64,000 nt of DNA, from assembly GCF_009932435.1 (NCBI RefSeq), contig NZ_BJOU01000001.1:1736001-1800000 (forward strand). Reading direction: 5' to 3'. The notes under the pieces were generated by a model. That model did no database searches. It had not been told where the DNA came from and worked only from the letters and a program-made list of their open reading frames with translations. Positions 9,404 through 18,031 of this stretch are shown here, one piece after another. Made by a program: the position numbers and the translations under genes. This stretch comes from Gordonia crocea (GTDB taxonomy: Bacteria; Actinomycetota; Actinomycetes; Mycobacteriales; Mycobacteriaceae). How positions within the stretch are numbered: the first letter of the stretch is position 1; each line of letters starts with the position of its first letter.

Positions 9404-10165
9404 GTGCGGCTGAGCATCGTGACGATCTTCCCCGACTACGTCGCACCGCTGCGCGAAGCGCTGCTGGGCAAGGCCATCGAGAAGGGGATTGTCAGCCTCG
9501 ATGTGCACGACCTGCGGGATTGGGCGCACGACGTCCACCGCAGCGTCGACGATTCACCGTACGGCGGCGGGCCCGGCATGGTGATGAAGCCGCAGGTCTG
9601 GGGGGAGGCCCTCGACGAGGTCTGCGGGACCCAGGCCGATCTCGACGACGGCCCGCTGCTCGTCGTGCCCACGCCGGCCGGCGTCCCCTTCACCCAACAG
9701 ACCGCACAACGGTGGAGCACCGAGAAGCACCTCGTCTTCGCCTGCGGTCGGTACGAGGGCATCGACCAGCGCGTCATCGACGATGCGGCGCGGCGGATGC
9801 GTGTCGAAGAGGTGTCGATCGGCGACTTCGTCCTCATCGGGGGAGAGGTGGCGGTGATGGCGATGGTGGAGGCCACCACGCGGTTGATCGACGGGGTGCT
9901 GGGCAACCCGGTGTCCCACCAAGAGGATTCCTTCTCCGACGGATTGTTGGAAGGGCCGAGCTATACCCGGCCCGCGTCGTGGCGCGGTCTCGACGTGCCG
10001 GCCGTGCTGCTGTCGGGCGACCACGCGAAGGTGGCCGCCTGGCGCCACGAGCAGTCGCTGCAGCGCACAACCCAGCGGCGTCCAGATTTGCTGCTGCCGC
10101 AGCGGCGTCCAGATTTGCTGCTGCCGCAGCGGCGTCCAGATTTGCTGCCAAAGCACGACACCTGA
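9404..10165 (+). CDS. trmD: tRNA (guanine-37-N1)-methyltransferase TrmD
   Basis: Methylates G37 next to the anticodon to prevent frameshifting. The 253 residues include the SPOUT trefoil-knot motifs [13 protein letters not shown] and [20 protein letters not shown] that bind S-adenosylmethionine, and the interdomain linker [19 protein letters not shown]. The GTG start lies 2 bp after rimM. After the C-terminal helix [14 protein letters not shown], the last 27 or so codons lie in three 27-bp repeats (10073-10150), giving a tail of repeated QRRPDLLLP before LPKHDT. The catalytic part looks intact; the tail is a lineage-specific extension. Confidence 0.95.
   Translation: MRLSIVTIFPDYVAPLREALLGKAIEKGIVSLDVHDLRDWAHDVHRSVDDSPYGGGPGMVMKPQVWGEALDEVCGTQADLDDGPLLVVPTPAGVPFTQQTAQRWSTEKHLVFACGRYEGIDQRVIDDAARRMRVEEVSIGDFVLIGGEVAVMAMVEATTRLIDGVLGNPVSHQEDSFSDGLLEGPSYTRPASWRGLDVPAVLLSGDHAKVAAWRHEQSLQRTTQRRPDLLLPQRRPDLLLPQRRPDLLPKHDT
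10073..10150 (+). repeat. 27-bp direct repeat, three copies, within the 3' end of trmD
   Basis: Two full units (10073-10099 and 10100-10126) and a third copy that diverges after 23 bases (from 10127). The unit begins CAGCGGCGTCCAGATTTGCT and encodes QRRPDLLLP. Twenty-seven bases is nine codons, so copy-number change would lengthen the protein without a frameshift. Confidence 0.9.
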
Positions 10166-10309
10166 CACAATGGAGCGGTTGCCGCGCGGCCGGTCGTGAA
10201 ACGATCCGGGCCCGCGGCCGACACCATGCTCGGAGCACGAACCGGTCGAACCAGTCAGCTGGCCGCCAGGTTCCTCTACTCACGCACACGCCAGATTGGA
10301 CAACAGACA

Positions 10310-10651
10310 ATGAACACCCTCGACTCGCTCGACAAGCAGTCCCTCCGCGACGACCTGCCCGACTTCGGCCCCGGCGACACCCTTGACGTCCACGTCAAGG
10401 TGATCGAGGGCTCCAAGGAGCGCGTCCAGGTCTTCAAGGGCGTCGTGATCCGCCGCCAGGGTGGCGGTGTGCGTGAGACCTTCACCGTCCGCAAGGTGTC
10501 CTTCGGCGTCGGCGTGGAGCGCACCTTCCCGGTGCACAGCCCGAACATCGCCAAGATCGACGTCCTCACCCGCGGCGACGTCCGTCGCGCGAAGCTGTAC
10601 TACCTGCGCGACTTGCGCGGCAAGGCGGCGAAGATCAAGGAAAAGCGCTGA
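10310..10651 (+). CDS. rplS: 50S ribosomal protein L19
   Basis: A 113-residue bL19, located at the 30S-50S interface. It has the typical [22 protein letters not shown] start and the conserved [24 protein letters not shown] core and [22 protein letters not shown] end. The frame is open upstream, but the ATG at 10310 matches the family N-terminus. It is separated from trmD by 144 bp of leader in which I see no confident promoter, and is followed by a strong terminator. Confidence 0.97.
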   Translation: MNTLDSLDKQSLRDDLPDFGPGDTLDVHVKVIEGSKERVQVFKGVVIRRQGGGVRETFTVRKVSFGVGVERTFPVHSPNIAKIDVLTRGDVRRAKLYYLRDLRGKAAKIKEKR

Positions 10652-10675
10652 CCCGCTGAGAATGAGACTGAGTCG

Positions 10676-10712
10676 AGGCCCCGAGGGATCATCCCCTCGG
10701 GGCCTTACTTTA
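10676..10712 (+). terminator. Intrinsic terminator after rplS
   Basis: A perfect 12-bp stem (AGGCCCCGAGGG at 10676-10687 pairing with 10694-10705), a 6-nt loop and a short T-rich tract (TTACTTTA). It ends the rplS transcript before lepB. Confidence 0.9.
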
Positions 10713-10759
10713 TCCGCTCCTGCCCGCATGTGTGGGCGGCTCGGCCGGGTCTGACCCGG

Positions 10760-10765
10760 TAGGCT
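10760..10765 (+). promoter_or_regulatory. Leaderless -10 element of lepB
   Basis: TAGGCT (TAnnnT class) ends 8 nt before the lepB GTG at 10774, a spacing that places the transcript start at or next to the start codon. No clear -35 is visible. Confidence 0.55.
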
Positions 10766-10773
10766 GTGGAGTC

Positions 10774-11562
10774 GTGTCCGACGATTACGACGAGAACGAC
10801 GACAACGGCGACAACGATTCAGCCGAGCGCCCCTGGAATCGCAAAGACGCGGAACCCGAGGAGCCGAAGCGGTCGTTCCTGCGCGAGCTGGCGGTCATCC
10901 TCGTCGTCGTCTTGGCGGTCGCCTGGATCGCGCAGACCTTCCTCTTCCGGCAGTACGTGGTCCCGTCGCAATCGATGGAACCGACGCTCGTCGGTGGCCC
11001 CGGCCCCAACGGGGAGGCCCGGTCCAACGACCGGATCGTCATCGACAAGCTCGTCTACCGTTTCAGCGATCCGCAGCCCGGTGACGTCATCGTCTTCAAG
11101 GCCCCCAGCGACGACTGGGACGACAGTGGCCCGCCGCGTGATTCCAGCACCCTGAGCGGCAAGTTCCTCGACGTGCTGTCCTGGTTCGGCTACGCGCCGC
11201 CCAACGAATACAGCCTGGTCAAGCGTGTGATCGCGGTCGGCGGCCAAACCGTCGAGTGCCACAACGCCGACGGCGGGACGAAGGTCGACGGCAAGCTGAT
11301 CAAACAGCCCTTCGTCGACTCGGCGATCCAGCCGCCGGGGTCGCCGCCGTGTTTCGACATGGAGTTCGGCCCGGTCAAGGTGCCCGAGGGCAACGTGTGG
11401 GTCATGGGCGACAACCGCTCCATGTCGGCCGATTCGCGCTACCACCAGGGCGACGAGTTCCACGGCACCGTGCCGCGCAACGACATCCGCGGCAAAGTCC
11501 GGTTCATCATCTGGCCGCTCTCGCGTATGGGTGGTGTCGGATCGGTGAACCCGCAGAAGTAG
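10774..11562 (+). CDS. lepB: Type I signal peptidase
   Basis: Membrane serine protease (262 residues) that removes signal peptides from exported proteins. An acidic cytosolic N-terminus of about 33 residues is followed by one membrane helix (about 38-58), then QYVVPSQSMEPTL with catalytic Ser67 and SLVKRVIAVGG with catalytic Lys150. The GDNRSMSADSRY box completes the fold. GTG at 10774 was chosen because it sits 8 nt downstream of a TAGGCT -10 element; the upstream open frame runs through that element. It precedes rnhB by 12 bp. Confidence 0.95.
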   Translation: MSDDYDENDDNGDNDSAERPWNRKDAEPEEPKRSFLRELAVILVVVLAVAWIAQTFLFRQYVVPSQSMEPTLVGGPGPNGEARSNDRIVIDKLVYRFSDPQPGDVIVFKAPSDDWDDSGPPRDSSTLSGKFLDVLSWFGYAPPNEYSLVKRVIAVGGQTVECHNADGGTKVDGKLIKQPFVDSAIQPPGSPPCFDMEFGPVKVPEGNVWVMGDNRSMSADSRYHQGDEFHGTVPRNDIRGKVRFIIWPLSRMGGVGSVNPQK

Positions 11563-11574
11563 GCCGGGAGATCG

Positions 11575-12252
11575 ATGTCGGCATCGTTGCGCTGGCCGCC
11601 GCGCCCGCCGATCCGGCGTGCGGCCTCCCTGCGCACCTATGAGTTCGCCCTGCACAACAACGGCCTCGGCCCGGTTGCCGGGGTCGACGAGGCGGGCCGG
11701 GGTGCGTGCGCCGGGCCGCTGGTCGTCGCGGCGTGCGTGCTCAAGCCGAACCAACTGCGGTCACTGGCGGACCTGAACGATTCCAAGAAGGTCGCCCCAC
11801 CGGTGCGCCGCCGGCTTTACCAGGCGATCCGCAAATACGCGCAGGCCTACTCGGTGGTCGTCGTCGAGGCGGGGGAGATCGACCGGATCGGCATCCACGT
11901 GGCCAACATCGAGGGCATGCGGCGGGCCGTGGCCCGGCTCGACCCCGCGCCGGGATATGTGCTCTCCGACGGCTTCGCCGTCCCCGGTCTGCCCGTCCCG
12001 TCGCTGCCGATCATCGCCGGGGACGCGAATGCCGCCTGCATCGCCGCGGCGAGCATCCTGGCCAAGGTGACCCGCGACGACATCATGTCGGGCCTGGACG
12101 ACGAGCTGCCCGGATACGACTTCGCCGTGCACAAGGGCTACTCGACCGGGCTGCACATGTCGCGGCTGGCGCAACTCGGGCCGTCGCCGCAACACCGTAT
12201 GTCCTATCGCAACGTCGCGGCCCACGCCGCGCGCGATACCCTGAACCCATGA
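11575..12252 (+). CDS. rnhB: Ribonuclease HII
   Basis: A 225-residue enzyme that cleaves RNA in RNA-DNA hybrids, including single ribonucleotides in the chromosome. The active-site motif [12 protein letters not shown] carries the conserved Asp-Glu pair; further acidic residues are in LSDGFAVPG and [11 protein letters not shown], and the C-terminal [21 protein letters not shown] is typical. The stop overlaps the next start (ATGA), indicating coupling to the DUF2469 gene, as in M. tuberculosis. Confidence 0.96.
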   Translation: MSASLRWPPRPPIRRAASLRTYEFALHNNGLGPVAGVDEAGRGACAGPLVVAACVLKPNQLRSLADLNDSKKVAPPVRRRLYQAIRKYAQAYSVVVVEAGEIDRIGIHVANIEGMRRAVARLDPAPGYVLSDGFAVPGLPVPSLPIIAGDANAACIAAASILAKVTRDDIMSGLDDELPGYDFAVHKGYSTGLHMSRLAQLGPSPQHRMSYRNVAAHAARDTLNP

Positions 12253-12554
12253 GCCCGGAGGACCTGGAGAACTACGAAGCCGAGTTGGAGCTGTCCCTGT
12301 ACCGCGAGTACAAGGACATCGTCGGCCAGTTCACCTACCTGGTGGAGACCGACCGCCGCATGTATCTGGCGAACGGCGTCGAGATGACGCCGCGCAACGC
12401 CGACGGCGAGGTCTACTTCGAGTTGCGGCTCACCGACGCCTGGGCCTGGGATCTGCACCGGCCCTCCCGCTTCGTCAAGCAGGTGCGGGTGATCACGTTC
12501 AAGGACGTGAACATCGAGGAGCTCGAGCAGCCCGAGCTGCGGTTGCCCGAATAG
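12249..12554 (+). CDS. DUF2469 family protein
   Basis: A 101-residue acidic protein ([20 protein letters not shown] at the N-terminus) conserved across Actinobacteria next to rnhB (Rv2901c). No membrane segment or signal is present; the centre is predicted beta-rich with many aromatic residues ([19 protein letters not shown]). It is translationally coupled to rnhB by an ATGA overlap. The molecular function is not known. Confidence 0.9.
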   Translation: MSPEDLENYEAELELSLYREYKDIVGQFTYLVETDRRMYLANGVEMTPRNADGEVYFELRLTDAWAWDLHRPSRFVKQVRVITFKDVNIEELEQPELRLPE

Positions 12555-12617
12555 GCCCGAAGGGCCGGTGGCTGCGGGATCCGGCGAATCCGGCCCGTGG
12601 TGATCGATAATGGTGAC

Positions 12618-13160
12618 GTGCGGTCCCGCGGAAAGATCATCGACGCCACCCTCGAACTCATCGCCGAAGACGGGTTCGAGGGTGTGACGATCGCTGCCGC
12701 GGCCCACCGTGCCGGCGTGTCCCGGCAGACGGTGCACTCGATCTTCGGCAACCGCGAAACCATGGTCTCCGAGGCAATGGCCCACCTGACGCGGACGACG
12801 ACCGACGACTTGCGCGCGGTGATCGCGCAAACCGAGGACCCGGTGGAGTTCGTGATCGAGTTGATCGCGGCGGGCGTCGGGTTCGCCCGTACCACCCCGG
12901 CCATCGCCGCCCTGGTCGGCGTCGGGGGCGGTAATCCGCTATTCGATCCCGGCGCCCTGGACCGTGCCAAGCCGGTCACGCTCGAATTTCTCGGACCGGT
13001 CGCCGACCGGTTCACCGAGATCGACGAGGTCGCCGCGGTCGCCACGCATCTGAGCCTGACGCTGTTCCTGTTCGGCGATGCGGATCAGACGACTGATGAC
13101 CTGCGCGAGTTCCTCCGACGCTGGCTGTCCCCGGCATTGTCGCAGCTCGTACGTGGGTGA
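12618..13160 (+). CDS. TetR family transcriptional regulator
   Basis: A 180-residue repressor-type protein with an N-terminal helix-turn-helix: RGKIIDATLELIAEDGFEGV, then TIAAAAHRAGVSRQTVHSIF as the recognition segment. The C-terminal ligand domain is unassigned. I chose GTG at 12618 because a GATAAT -10 hexamer (12606-12611) ends 6 nt before it; upstream GTGs at 12597 and 12600 would put that element inside the gene. It sits 94 bp upstream of the cholesterol oxidase in the same direction, so that gene or itself is the likely target, with the palindrome at 13187-13202 as a candidate operator. Confidence 0.88.
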   Translation: MRSRGKIIDATLELIAEDGFEGVTIAAAAHRAGVSRQTVHSIFGNRETMVSEAMAHLTRTTTDDLRAVIAQTEDPVEFVIELIAAGVGFARTTPAIAALVGVGGGNPLFDPGALDRAKPVTLEFLGPVADRFTEIDEVAAVATHLSLTLFLFGDADQTTDDLREFLRRWLSPALSQLVRG

Positions 13161-13178
13161 GGCGCTCACCGCCAAATC

Positions 13179-13206
13179 TTGACAGTAATTGCCACATGTG
13201 TAAAGT
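13179..13206 (+). promoter_or_regulatory. Promoter and candidate operator upstream of choD
   Basis: TTGACA (13179-13184), a 16-nt spacer and TAAAGT (13201-13206). A near-palindrome, TTGCCACATGTGTAAA (13189-13204, core CACATGTG), overlaps the spacer and -10, where a bound TetR-type regulator would block transcription. The leader would be about 40 nt. Confidence 0.55.
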
Positions 13207-13254
13207 TTGGCCTCGCACTTCGCCGAGATCCAACTCACACACCGGGATGAATCC

Positions 13255-14853
13255 ATGCCACGTCACGTCGAGATCAACCGCCGCACCTTCGTCGCCGGTG
13301 CCGCCGCCGCTGCTGGGGCGGCCGCCCTGGCAGTTGCCGGCGCGCCCGCCAGCCACGCCGCCCCGCGGCGCGTGCGGACCGTGCGGGAGGACCATCGCGT
13401 GATCATCGTCGGGTCGGGGTTCGGCGGCGGCGTCGCCGCGCTGCGGTTGGCCACGGCCGGTGTGCCCGTCCTGGTCCTGGAGCGCGGCCGGCGCTGGCCG
13501 ACCGGGCCCAACTCGACGACCTTCCCGAGCACCAGCGATCCGGACAAGCGGATGCTGTGGCACCGGTCGGTGACGGAGATCCTCGGGCGCCCGGTCCGCG
13601 TCGATCCCTACGTCGGCCTCGTCGAGTCGGTCGTCGGCGAGAACATGACCGCGCTGTGTCCGGCCGGGGTCGGCGGGGGATCGCTGGTCTACCAAGGCAT
13701 GTCGCTGCAACCGACGCGCGAGGTGTTCAACGCCCACTTCCCGCAAGAGCTCGACTGGGATCTCATGAACCGCGTCCACTACCGGCGCGTGGCCTCGATG
13801 CTGCACCTCGCCACCGCCCCGGCGGCCCTCGTCAACTCGCCGAACTACCGCGTGGCACGGCATTTCGCCCGCAAGGTCCGCGCGGCGGGAATGCCGGTGT
13901 CGAAGATCCCGATGCCGATCGACTGGAACTACGCGCTGGCCGAACTCCGCGGGGCGATGCGGCCGTCCTACACCACTGGCGAGGGCGCGCTCGGCGTCAA
14001 CAACGGCGGCAAGTTCAGCGTCGACGTCACCTACATCAAAGCCGCTGAGGCCACCGGCAAGGCCGTCGTGCGGACCCACCACAACGTCACCGAGGTGTTC
14101 CGCGGCAAGCGGGGGAAGTGGGAACTGCACGTCGACCGCACCGACGAGACCGGACGGGTCGTCGAGAAGAAGATCCTCACCACCGGGGCGCTCATCCTGT
14201 CGGCCGGCAGCGTCAACACCTCCAAGTTGCTGGTCCGGTCCGCGGCGCTCGGGCACATCGGCGGGCTGCCCGACGGGGTCGGGCGGGGGTGGGGGACCAA
14301 CGCCGACCGCATCTACACCTGGACCGACCCCGACGCCGACTACGGGCCCGTGCAGGGCGGTCCCGTGGTGTACGGGAGTCGGAACTGGTCCGATCCGCAT
14401 GCGGCTTTCACGGTGATCCAGGCGTCGACGCCGCCGAGCCCGGCGGCGTCGCGCTCGACGATGCTGGTCGGCTATGGGGTCAGCGACAGCCGCGGGCACT
14501 TCGTCTACGACGGCGGTCGCGACGAGGCGATCCTGCATTGGCCGGCCAACGGGGACTCGTTCATCCAGAACCGCCACATCGATCCGGCGGGGCGGCGCAT
14601 CGCCGGCCCGCGTTCGGTGCTGGCCGATACCAACCGCACGGTGAACTCGACCTGGCACGCCTTGGGCGGGGCCAACATGGGGACGGTGTGCGACCTGGAG
14701 GGCCGGGTCCTCGGGCAGCGCGGCCTCTACGTGATCGACGGGGCGCTGATGCCGGGCAATTGCGCGGCGTGCAACCCGTCGATGATGATTGCCGCGGTCG
14801 CCGAGCGGGCGCTGGACCGGGTGGTGGCCACCGATGTCGGGTCGATCATCTAG
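13255..14853 (+). CDS. choD: Cholesterol oxidase (GMC flavoprotein), Tat-exported
   Basis: A 532-residue FAD enzyme that oxidises cholesterol to cholest-4-en-3-one and H2O2. The N-terminus EINRRTFVAGAAAAAGAAAL is a twin-arginine signal with a cleavage region near SHAAPRR. The FAD dinucleotide fold VIIVGSGFGGGVAALRLATA follows, and the C-terminal STWHALGGANMGTV and CAACNPSMMIAAVAERALD supply the His and Asn of the type I (GMC) cholesterol oxidase active site. The ATG at 13255 places the signal at the N-terminus. Other 3-hydroxysteroids could be substrates. A TetR gene lies immediately upstream. Confidence 0.88.
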   Translation: MPRHVEINRRTFVAGAAAAAGAAALAVAGAPASHAAPRRVRTVREDHRVIIVGSGFGGGVAALRLATAGVPVLVLERGRRWPTGPNSTTFPSTSDPDKRMLWHRSVTEILGRPVRVDPYVGLVESVVGENMTALCPAGVGGGSLVYQGMSLQPTREVFNAHFPQELDWDLMNRVHYRRVASMLHLATAPAALVNSPNYRVARHFARKVRAAGMPVSKIPMPIDWNYALAELRGAMRPSYTTGEGALGVNNGGKFSVDVTYIKAAEATGKAVVRTHHNVTEVFRGKRGKWELHVDRTDETGRVVEKKILTTGALILSAGSVNTSKLLVRSAALGHIGGLPDGVGRGWGTNADRIYTWTDPDADYGPVQGGPVVYGSRNWSDPHAAFTVIQASTPPSPAASRSTMLVGYGVSDSRGHFVYDGGRDEAILHWPANGDSFIQNRHIDPAGRRIAGPRSVLADTNRTVNSTWHALGGANMGTVCDLEGRVLGQRGLYVIDGALMPGNCAACNPSMMIAAVAERALDRVVATDVGSII

Positions 14854-14946
14854 CGCCCGTCCACAGTTTTCGCCCATCCCCAGGCCGGTGGGCGCGCGGG
14901 CTTCCGGGACGGTTCGCCGAGGGGGCGGTGCGGCACGCTCGCTGAC

Positions 14947-15348
14947 GTGACTGATGGACGACAGCGGCTCGGCGCGGTGGGCGAGGATATCGCCGCCGAC
15001 TACCTGACCACCCTCGGCTGGCGCGTCTGCGCCCGCAATTGGCGCAACCGGTACGGGGAGCTGGACCTGATCGCGCGGGAGCCCGACCCGGTCGGCGGGC
15101 CCGACATCCTGGTGATCGTCGAGGTCAAGACCCGCCGCAACGGCGCGGTGTTCGACGACCCGGTGGCGGCGGTGACCGAGGCCAAGCTCGAGCGCATCAG
15201 CCGATTGGCCTGGATGTGGGTGGCCGATCGGCGCGAGGCCGGTGAACTGGAGTACTTCGAGGTCATCCGCTACGACGTGGTCTCGATCCGGATGGACGGC
15301 CGGGGTGGCTCGCCCCGGCTGCGCCACCACCGTGGGGTGCTGGACTGA
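14947..15348 (+). CDS. YraN family (UPF0102) nuclease-fold protein
   Basis: A 133-residue protein with the YraN pattern: LGAVGEDIAADYLTTLGWRV, then NRYGELDLIARE and ILVIVEVKTRRNG, the E-x-D and E-V-K elements of a RecB-type nuclease fold. The start is GTG at 14947. It overlaps the next ATG by one base and belongs to the conserved yraN-comM-dprA cluster. Nuclease activity is inferred; the cellular role is unsettled. Confidence 0.92.
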   Translation: MTDGRQRLGAVGEDIAADYLTTLGWRVCARNWRNRYGELDLIAREPDPVGGPDILVIVEVKTRRNGAVFDDPVAAVTEAKLERISRLAWMWVADRREAGELEYFEVIRYDVVSIRMDGRGGSPRLRHHRGVLD

Positions 15349-16859
15349 TGGCGCTGGGAAAGGCGTTCGCCGCCGGGCTCAACGCGTTCACTCCGAAAGT
15401 GGTCGAGGTCGCGGCCAACACGAGCAGCGGCAACCCGGGGTTCGCGATCACCGGCCTCGCCGACACCGCGCTGCGCGAGGCGCGCGACCGGGTCCGCCCG
15501 GCAATCGTTAACTCGGGCAAGAAGTTTCCCGAACTCAAGGTGGTGGTGGCGCTCGCCCCGGCCAACATGCCCAAGACCGGACCGGGGTATGACCTGGCGA
15601 TGGCGGTGGCCATCATCCTGGCCAACAAGGAGGTGTCCGGCGAGAAGGCGGCGACGACGGTGTTCCTCGGCGAACTCGGCCTCGACGGGGCGATCCGCCC
15701 GGTACGCGGGGTGCTCCCGTGCCTGTTGGAGGCCCGCCGCGCCGGATTCGCACGGGCCGTCGTGCCCACGGGCAACGCCGCCGAAGCGGGGCTTGTCTCC
15801 GACATCGAGATCAACGCGGCGGACACCCTCGACCAGGTCTGCCGCTGGCTCGACGGCGACCTGGCGCTCGACTCCGCGCCGGCCCAGGTCGAGGACGCCG
15901 ACCAGTCGGTCCCCGACCTGGCCGACGTGGTGGGGCAGGCGCCGGCGCGCCGGGCACTGGAGATCGCCGCCGCGGGCATGCACCACGTGTTGATGACCGG
16001 GCCTCCCGGGATCGGCAAGACGATGCTGGCCCGGCGCCTGCCCGGAATCCTGCCGTCGCTCGCCGGCGAGGAGTCGCTGGAGGTCACCGCGATCCACTCG
16101 ATCGCCGGGACCCTGCCGCGGTCCCGGCCGCTCATCGTCGAGCCGCCGTTCATCGCCCCGCACCACTCGGTGTCGGTGACCGCGCTCCTCGGCGGCGGCA
16201 CCGGGATCGCCGGGCCCGGCGCGGTGTCGCTGGCGCACCGCGGCGTGCTGTTCCTCGACGAGTGCGCGGAGATGGGGGCCAAGGCGCTCGACGCCCTGCG
16301 GCAGCCGTTGGAGGAGGGGGAGGTCCGGGTGTCGCGACGCGACGGCGTCGCGACGTATCCGGCCCGGATCCAGCTCGTCCTGGCGGCGAACCCCTGCCCG
16401 TGCGCGCCCGCGCACGACGTCGACTGCGTGTGTTCGGTGGTGGCGCGGCGTCGCTACCTGGGCCGGTTGTCGGGCCCACTCATGGACCGGATCGACATCC
16501 GGGTGCGGATGAACCCGCCGGGCAACACCGCACTGCTGACCGAATCGGGGGAGTCGAGCGCGGCGGTGCGCGGGCGCGTCGTGGCGGCGCGCTCCGCGGC
16601 CGTCGACCGATGGTCCGGGCACGGGTGGCGGAGCAATGCCGAGGTGCCCGGAACGGTGCTGCGCGGGGAGTTCCGCCTGGCCCCGGCGGCGATGCGGCCG
16701 GTGGAACTGTTCCTGCGCGACGGCCGGGTGACCGCGCGCGGCGCCGACCGCGCGCTGCGGCTGTCGTGGACACTGGCGGACTTGCGGGGAGCGGAGTTGC
16801 CGGTGGAAGACGACGTGGCCCAGGCCCTGCTGTTCCGCGACCGCGGGGGAGTGGCATGA
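15348..16859 (+). CDS. comM: YifB/ComM family Mg-chelatase-like AAA ATPase
   Basis: A 503-residue AAA+ protein. The N-terminal domain starts MALGKAFAAGLNAFTPKVVE; the ATPase core has Walker A GPPGIGKTMLARRLPG (about 219-234) and Walker B GVLFLDECAEMG; the C-terminal Mg_chelatase_C helical domain is present. In Gram-negative bacteria ComM is a branch-migration helicase in natural transformation. Placement directly before dprA supports a DNA-processing role here, but competence is not shown for this organism. Confidence 0.93.
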   Translation: MALGKAFAAGLNAFTPKVVEVAANTSSGNPGFAITGLADTALREARDRVRPAIVNSGKKFPELKVVVALAPANMPKTGPGYDLAMAVAIILANKEVSGEKAATTVFLGELGLDGAIRPVRGVLPCLLEARRAGFARAVVPTGNAAEAGLVSDIEINAADTLDQVCRWLDGDLALDSAPAQVEDADQSVPDLADVVGQAPARRALEIAAAGMHHVLMTGPPGIGKTMLARRLPGILPSLAGEESLEVTAIHSIAGTLPRSRPLIVEPPFIAPHHSVSVTALLGGGTGIAGPGAVSLAHRGVLFLDECAEMGAKALDALRQPLEEGEVRVSRRDGVATYPARIQLVLAANPCPCAPAHDVDCVCSVVARRRYLGRLSGPLMDRIDIRVRMNPPGNTALLTESGESSAAVRGRVVAARSAAVDRWSGHGWRSNAEVPGTVLRGEFRLAPAAMRPVELFLRDGRVTARGADRALRLSWTLADLRGAELPVEDDVAQALLFRDRGGVA

Positions 16860-17989
16860 GCACCGATGAGACGACCCGGCGGGCATGGGCCTATCTGTCG
16901 CGGGTGGTCGAGCCCCCGCACACCGGCCTGCGCGACTTCGTCGAGACCGAGGGCCCCGAAGCGGCCGCGGCGGCGATCCGGGCGCGCCGACTGCCGGCCC
17001 CCTATGACGCGTTGCTCGGTCCGACCCAGGCGCGGGCCGAAATCGACACCGCCGCACAGGATCTCGAGACCGCCGCGCGACTCGGGGTCCGACTGGTCAC
17101 GCCAGAGGACGAGGAGTGGCCCGGGTGGCAGCTGTGGAGTCTGCGCGCCGCGGACACCGTCGAACGGGGTGGTCCGCCGTTGGCGCTCTGGGTGCGGGGA
17201 CCGGGAAACCTAGCAGACGCGGCGACGGCGGGCATCGGCGTGATCGGGGCGCGCAACTCGACGTCCTACGGCGAATACGTCACCGGACAACTCGTCGGCG
17301 GCCTCGTCGAGGGCGGGTGGACGGTCGTCTCGGGCGGGGCCTTCGGCATCGACGGCACCGCCCACCGGGCCTGCCTGGGTAGTGGCGGCACCACGATCGC
17401 GGTCATGGCCTGCGGAATCGACGTGGACTATCCCTCGGCGCATTCCGCGCTGTTCGCGGCCATTGCGCGCGACGGTCTCATCGTCAGCGAGTACCCGCCG
17501 GGCACCACGGCGGCCCGGCACCGCTTCCTCACGCGCAACCGGCTCGTCGCCGCGCTGTCCACGGCGGTCGTCGTCGTGGAGGCGGGCCGGCGCAGCGGTG
17601 CGGCCAACACGGCGGCCTGGGCACGCAAGCTCGGCCGTCCCCTCGGCGCGGTTCCCGGTCCGGTCACCTCGGCGATGTCGGTCGGCTGCAACCGGATGAT
17701 CGCCGACGAACAGGCCGCGCTCATCACCGGCGCCGCGGCGCTCATCTCACTCGCCGCACCCGATGGGGAGGGCGGACCGAACCGGGGCCCGGTGCGCACG
17801 ACCGACGCCCTGGCCGGCGACCGGCAACTGGTGTACGAGGCGATACCCGCCCGCGGTGCGATTACGGCCGACGAGATCGCGGTCAACGCCGGGGTCGGCG
17901 TGACCGCGGTGATGGCCGCACTCGCGATGCTCGAGGTGGACGGCTTCGTCGCCGCGGTCGGCGACGGGTGGGCCATCGTCCGCGACTGA
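16856..17989 (+). CDS. dprA: DNA-processing protein DprA
   Basis: Binds incoming single-stranded DNA and loads RecA. The 377 residues have an N-terminal helical region, then the Rossmann-like core: VIGARNSTSYGEYV, VVSGGAFGIDGTAHRACL, VMACGIDVDYPSAHSALF, RLVAALSTAVVVVEAG and LGAVPGPVTSAMSVGCN. A winged-helix-like C-terminus (DEIAVNAGVGVTAVMAAL) follows. The ATG overlaps the comM stop (ATGA); the longer open frame upstream is a shadow of comM. Confidence 0.96.
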   Translation: MSTDETTRRAWAYLSRVVEPPHTGLRDFVETEGPEAAAAAIRARRLPAPYDALLGPTQARAEIDTAAQDLETAARLGVRLVTPEDEEWPGWQLWSLRAADTVERGGPPLALWVRGPGNLADAATAGIGVIGARNSTSYGEYVTGQLVGGLVEGGWTVVSGGAFGIDGTAHRACLGSGGTTIAVMACGIDVDYPSAHSALFAAIARDGLIVSEYPPGTTAARHRFLTRNRLVAALSTAVVVVEAGRRSGAANTAAWARKLGRPLGAVPGPVTSAMSVGCNRMIADEQAALITGAAALISLAAPDGEGGPNRGPVRTTDALAGDRQLVYEAIPARGAITADEIAVNAGVGVTAVMAALAMLEVDGFVAAVGDGWAIVRD

Positions 17990-18018
17990 CCGGCGGCCGG
18001 CCGAAAAGACCGTTGTCG

Positions 18019-18024
18019 TAGATT
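18019..18024 (+). promoter_or_regulatory. Leaderless -10 element of the TetR gene at 18032
   Basis: TAGATT ends 7 nt before the ATG at 18032, fitting the TAnnnT leaderless pattern seen at many genes in this window. Confidence 0.5.
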
Positions 18025-18031
18025 CGGAGAG

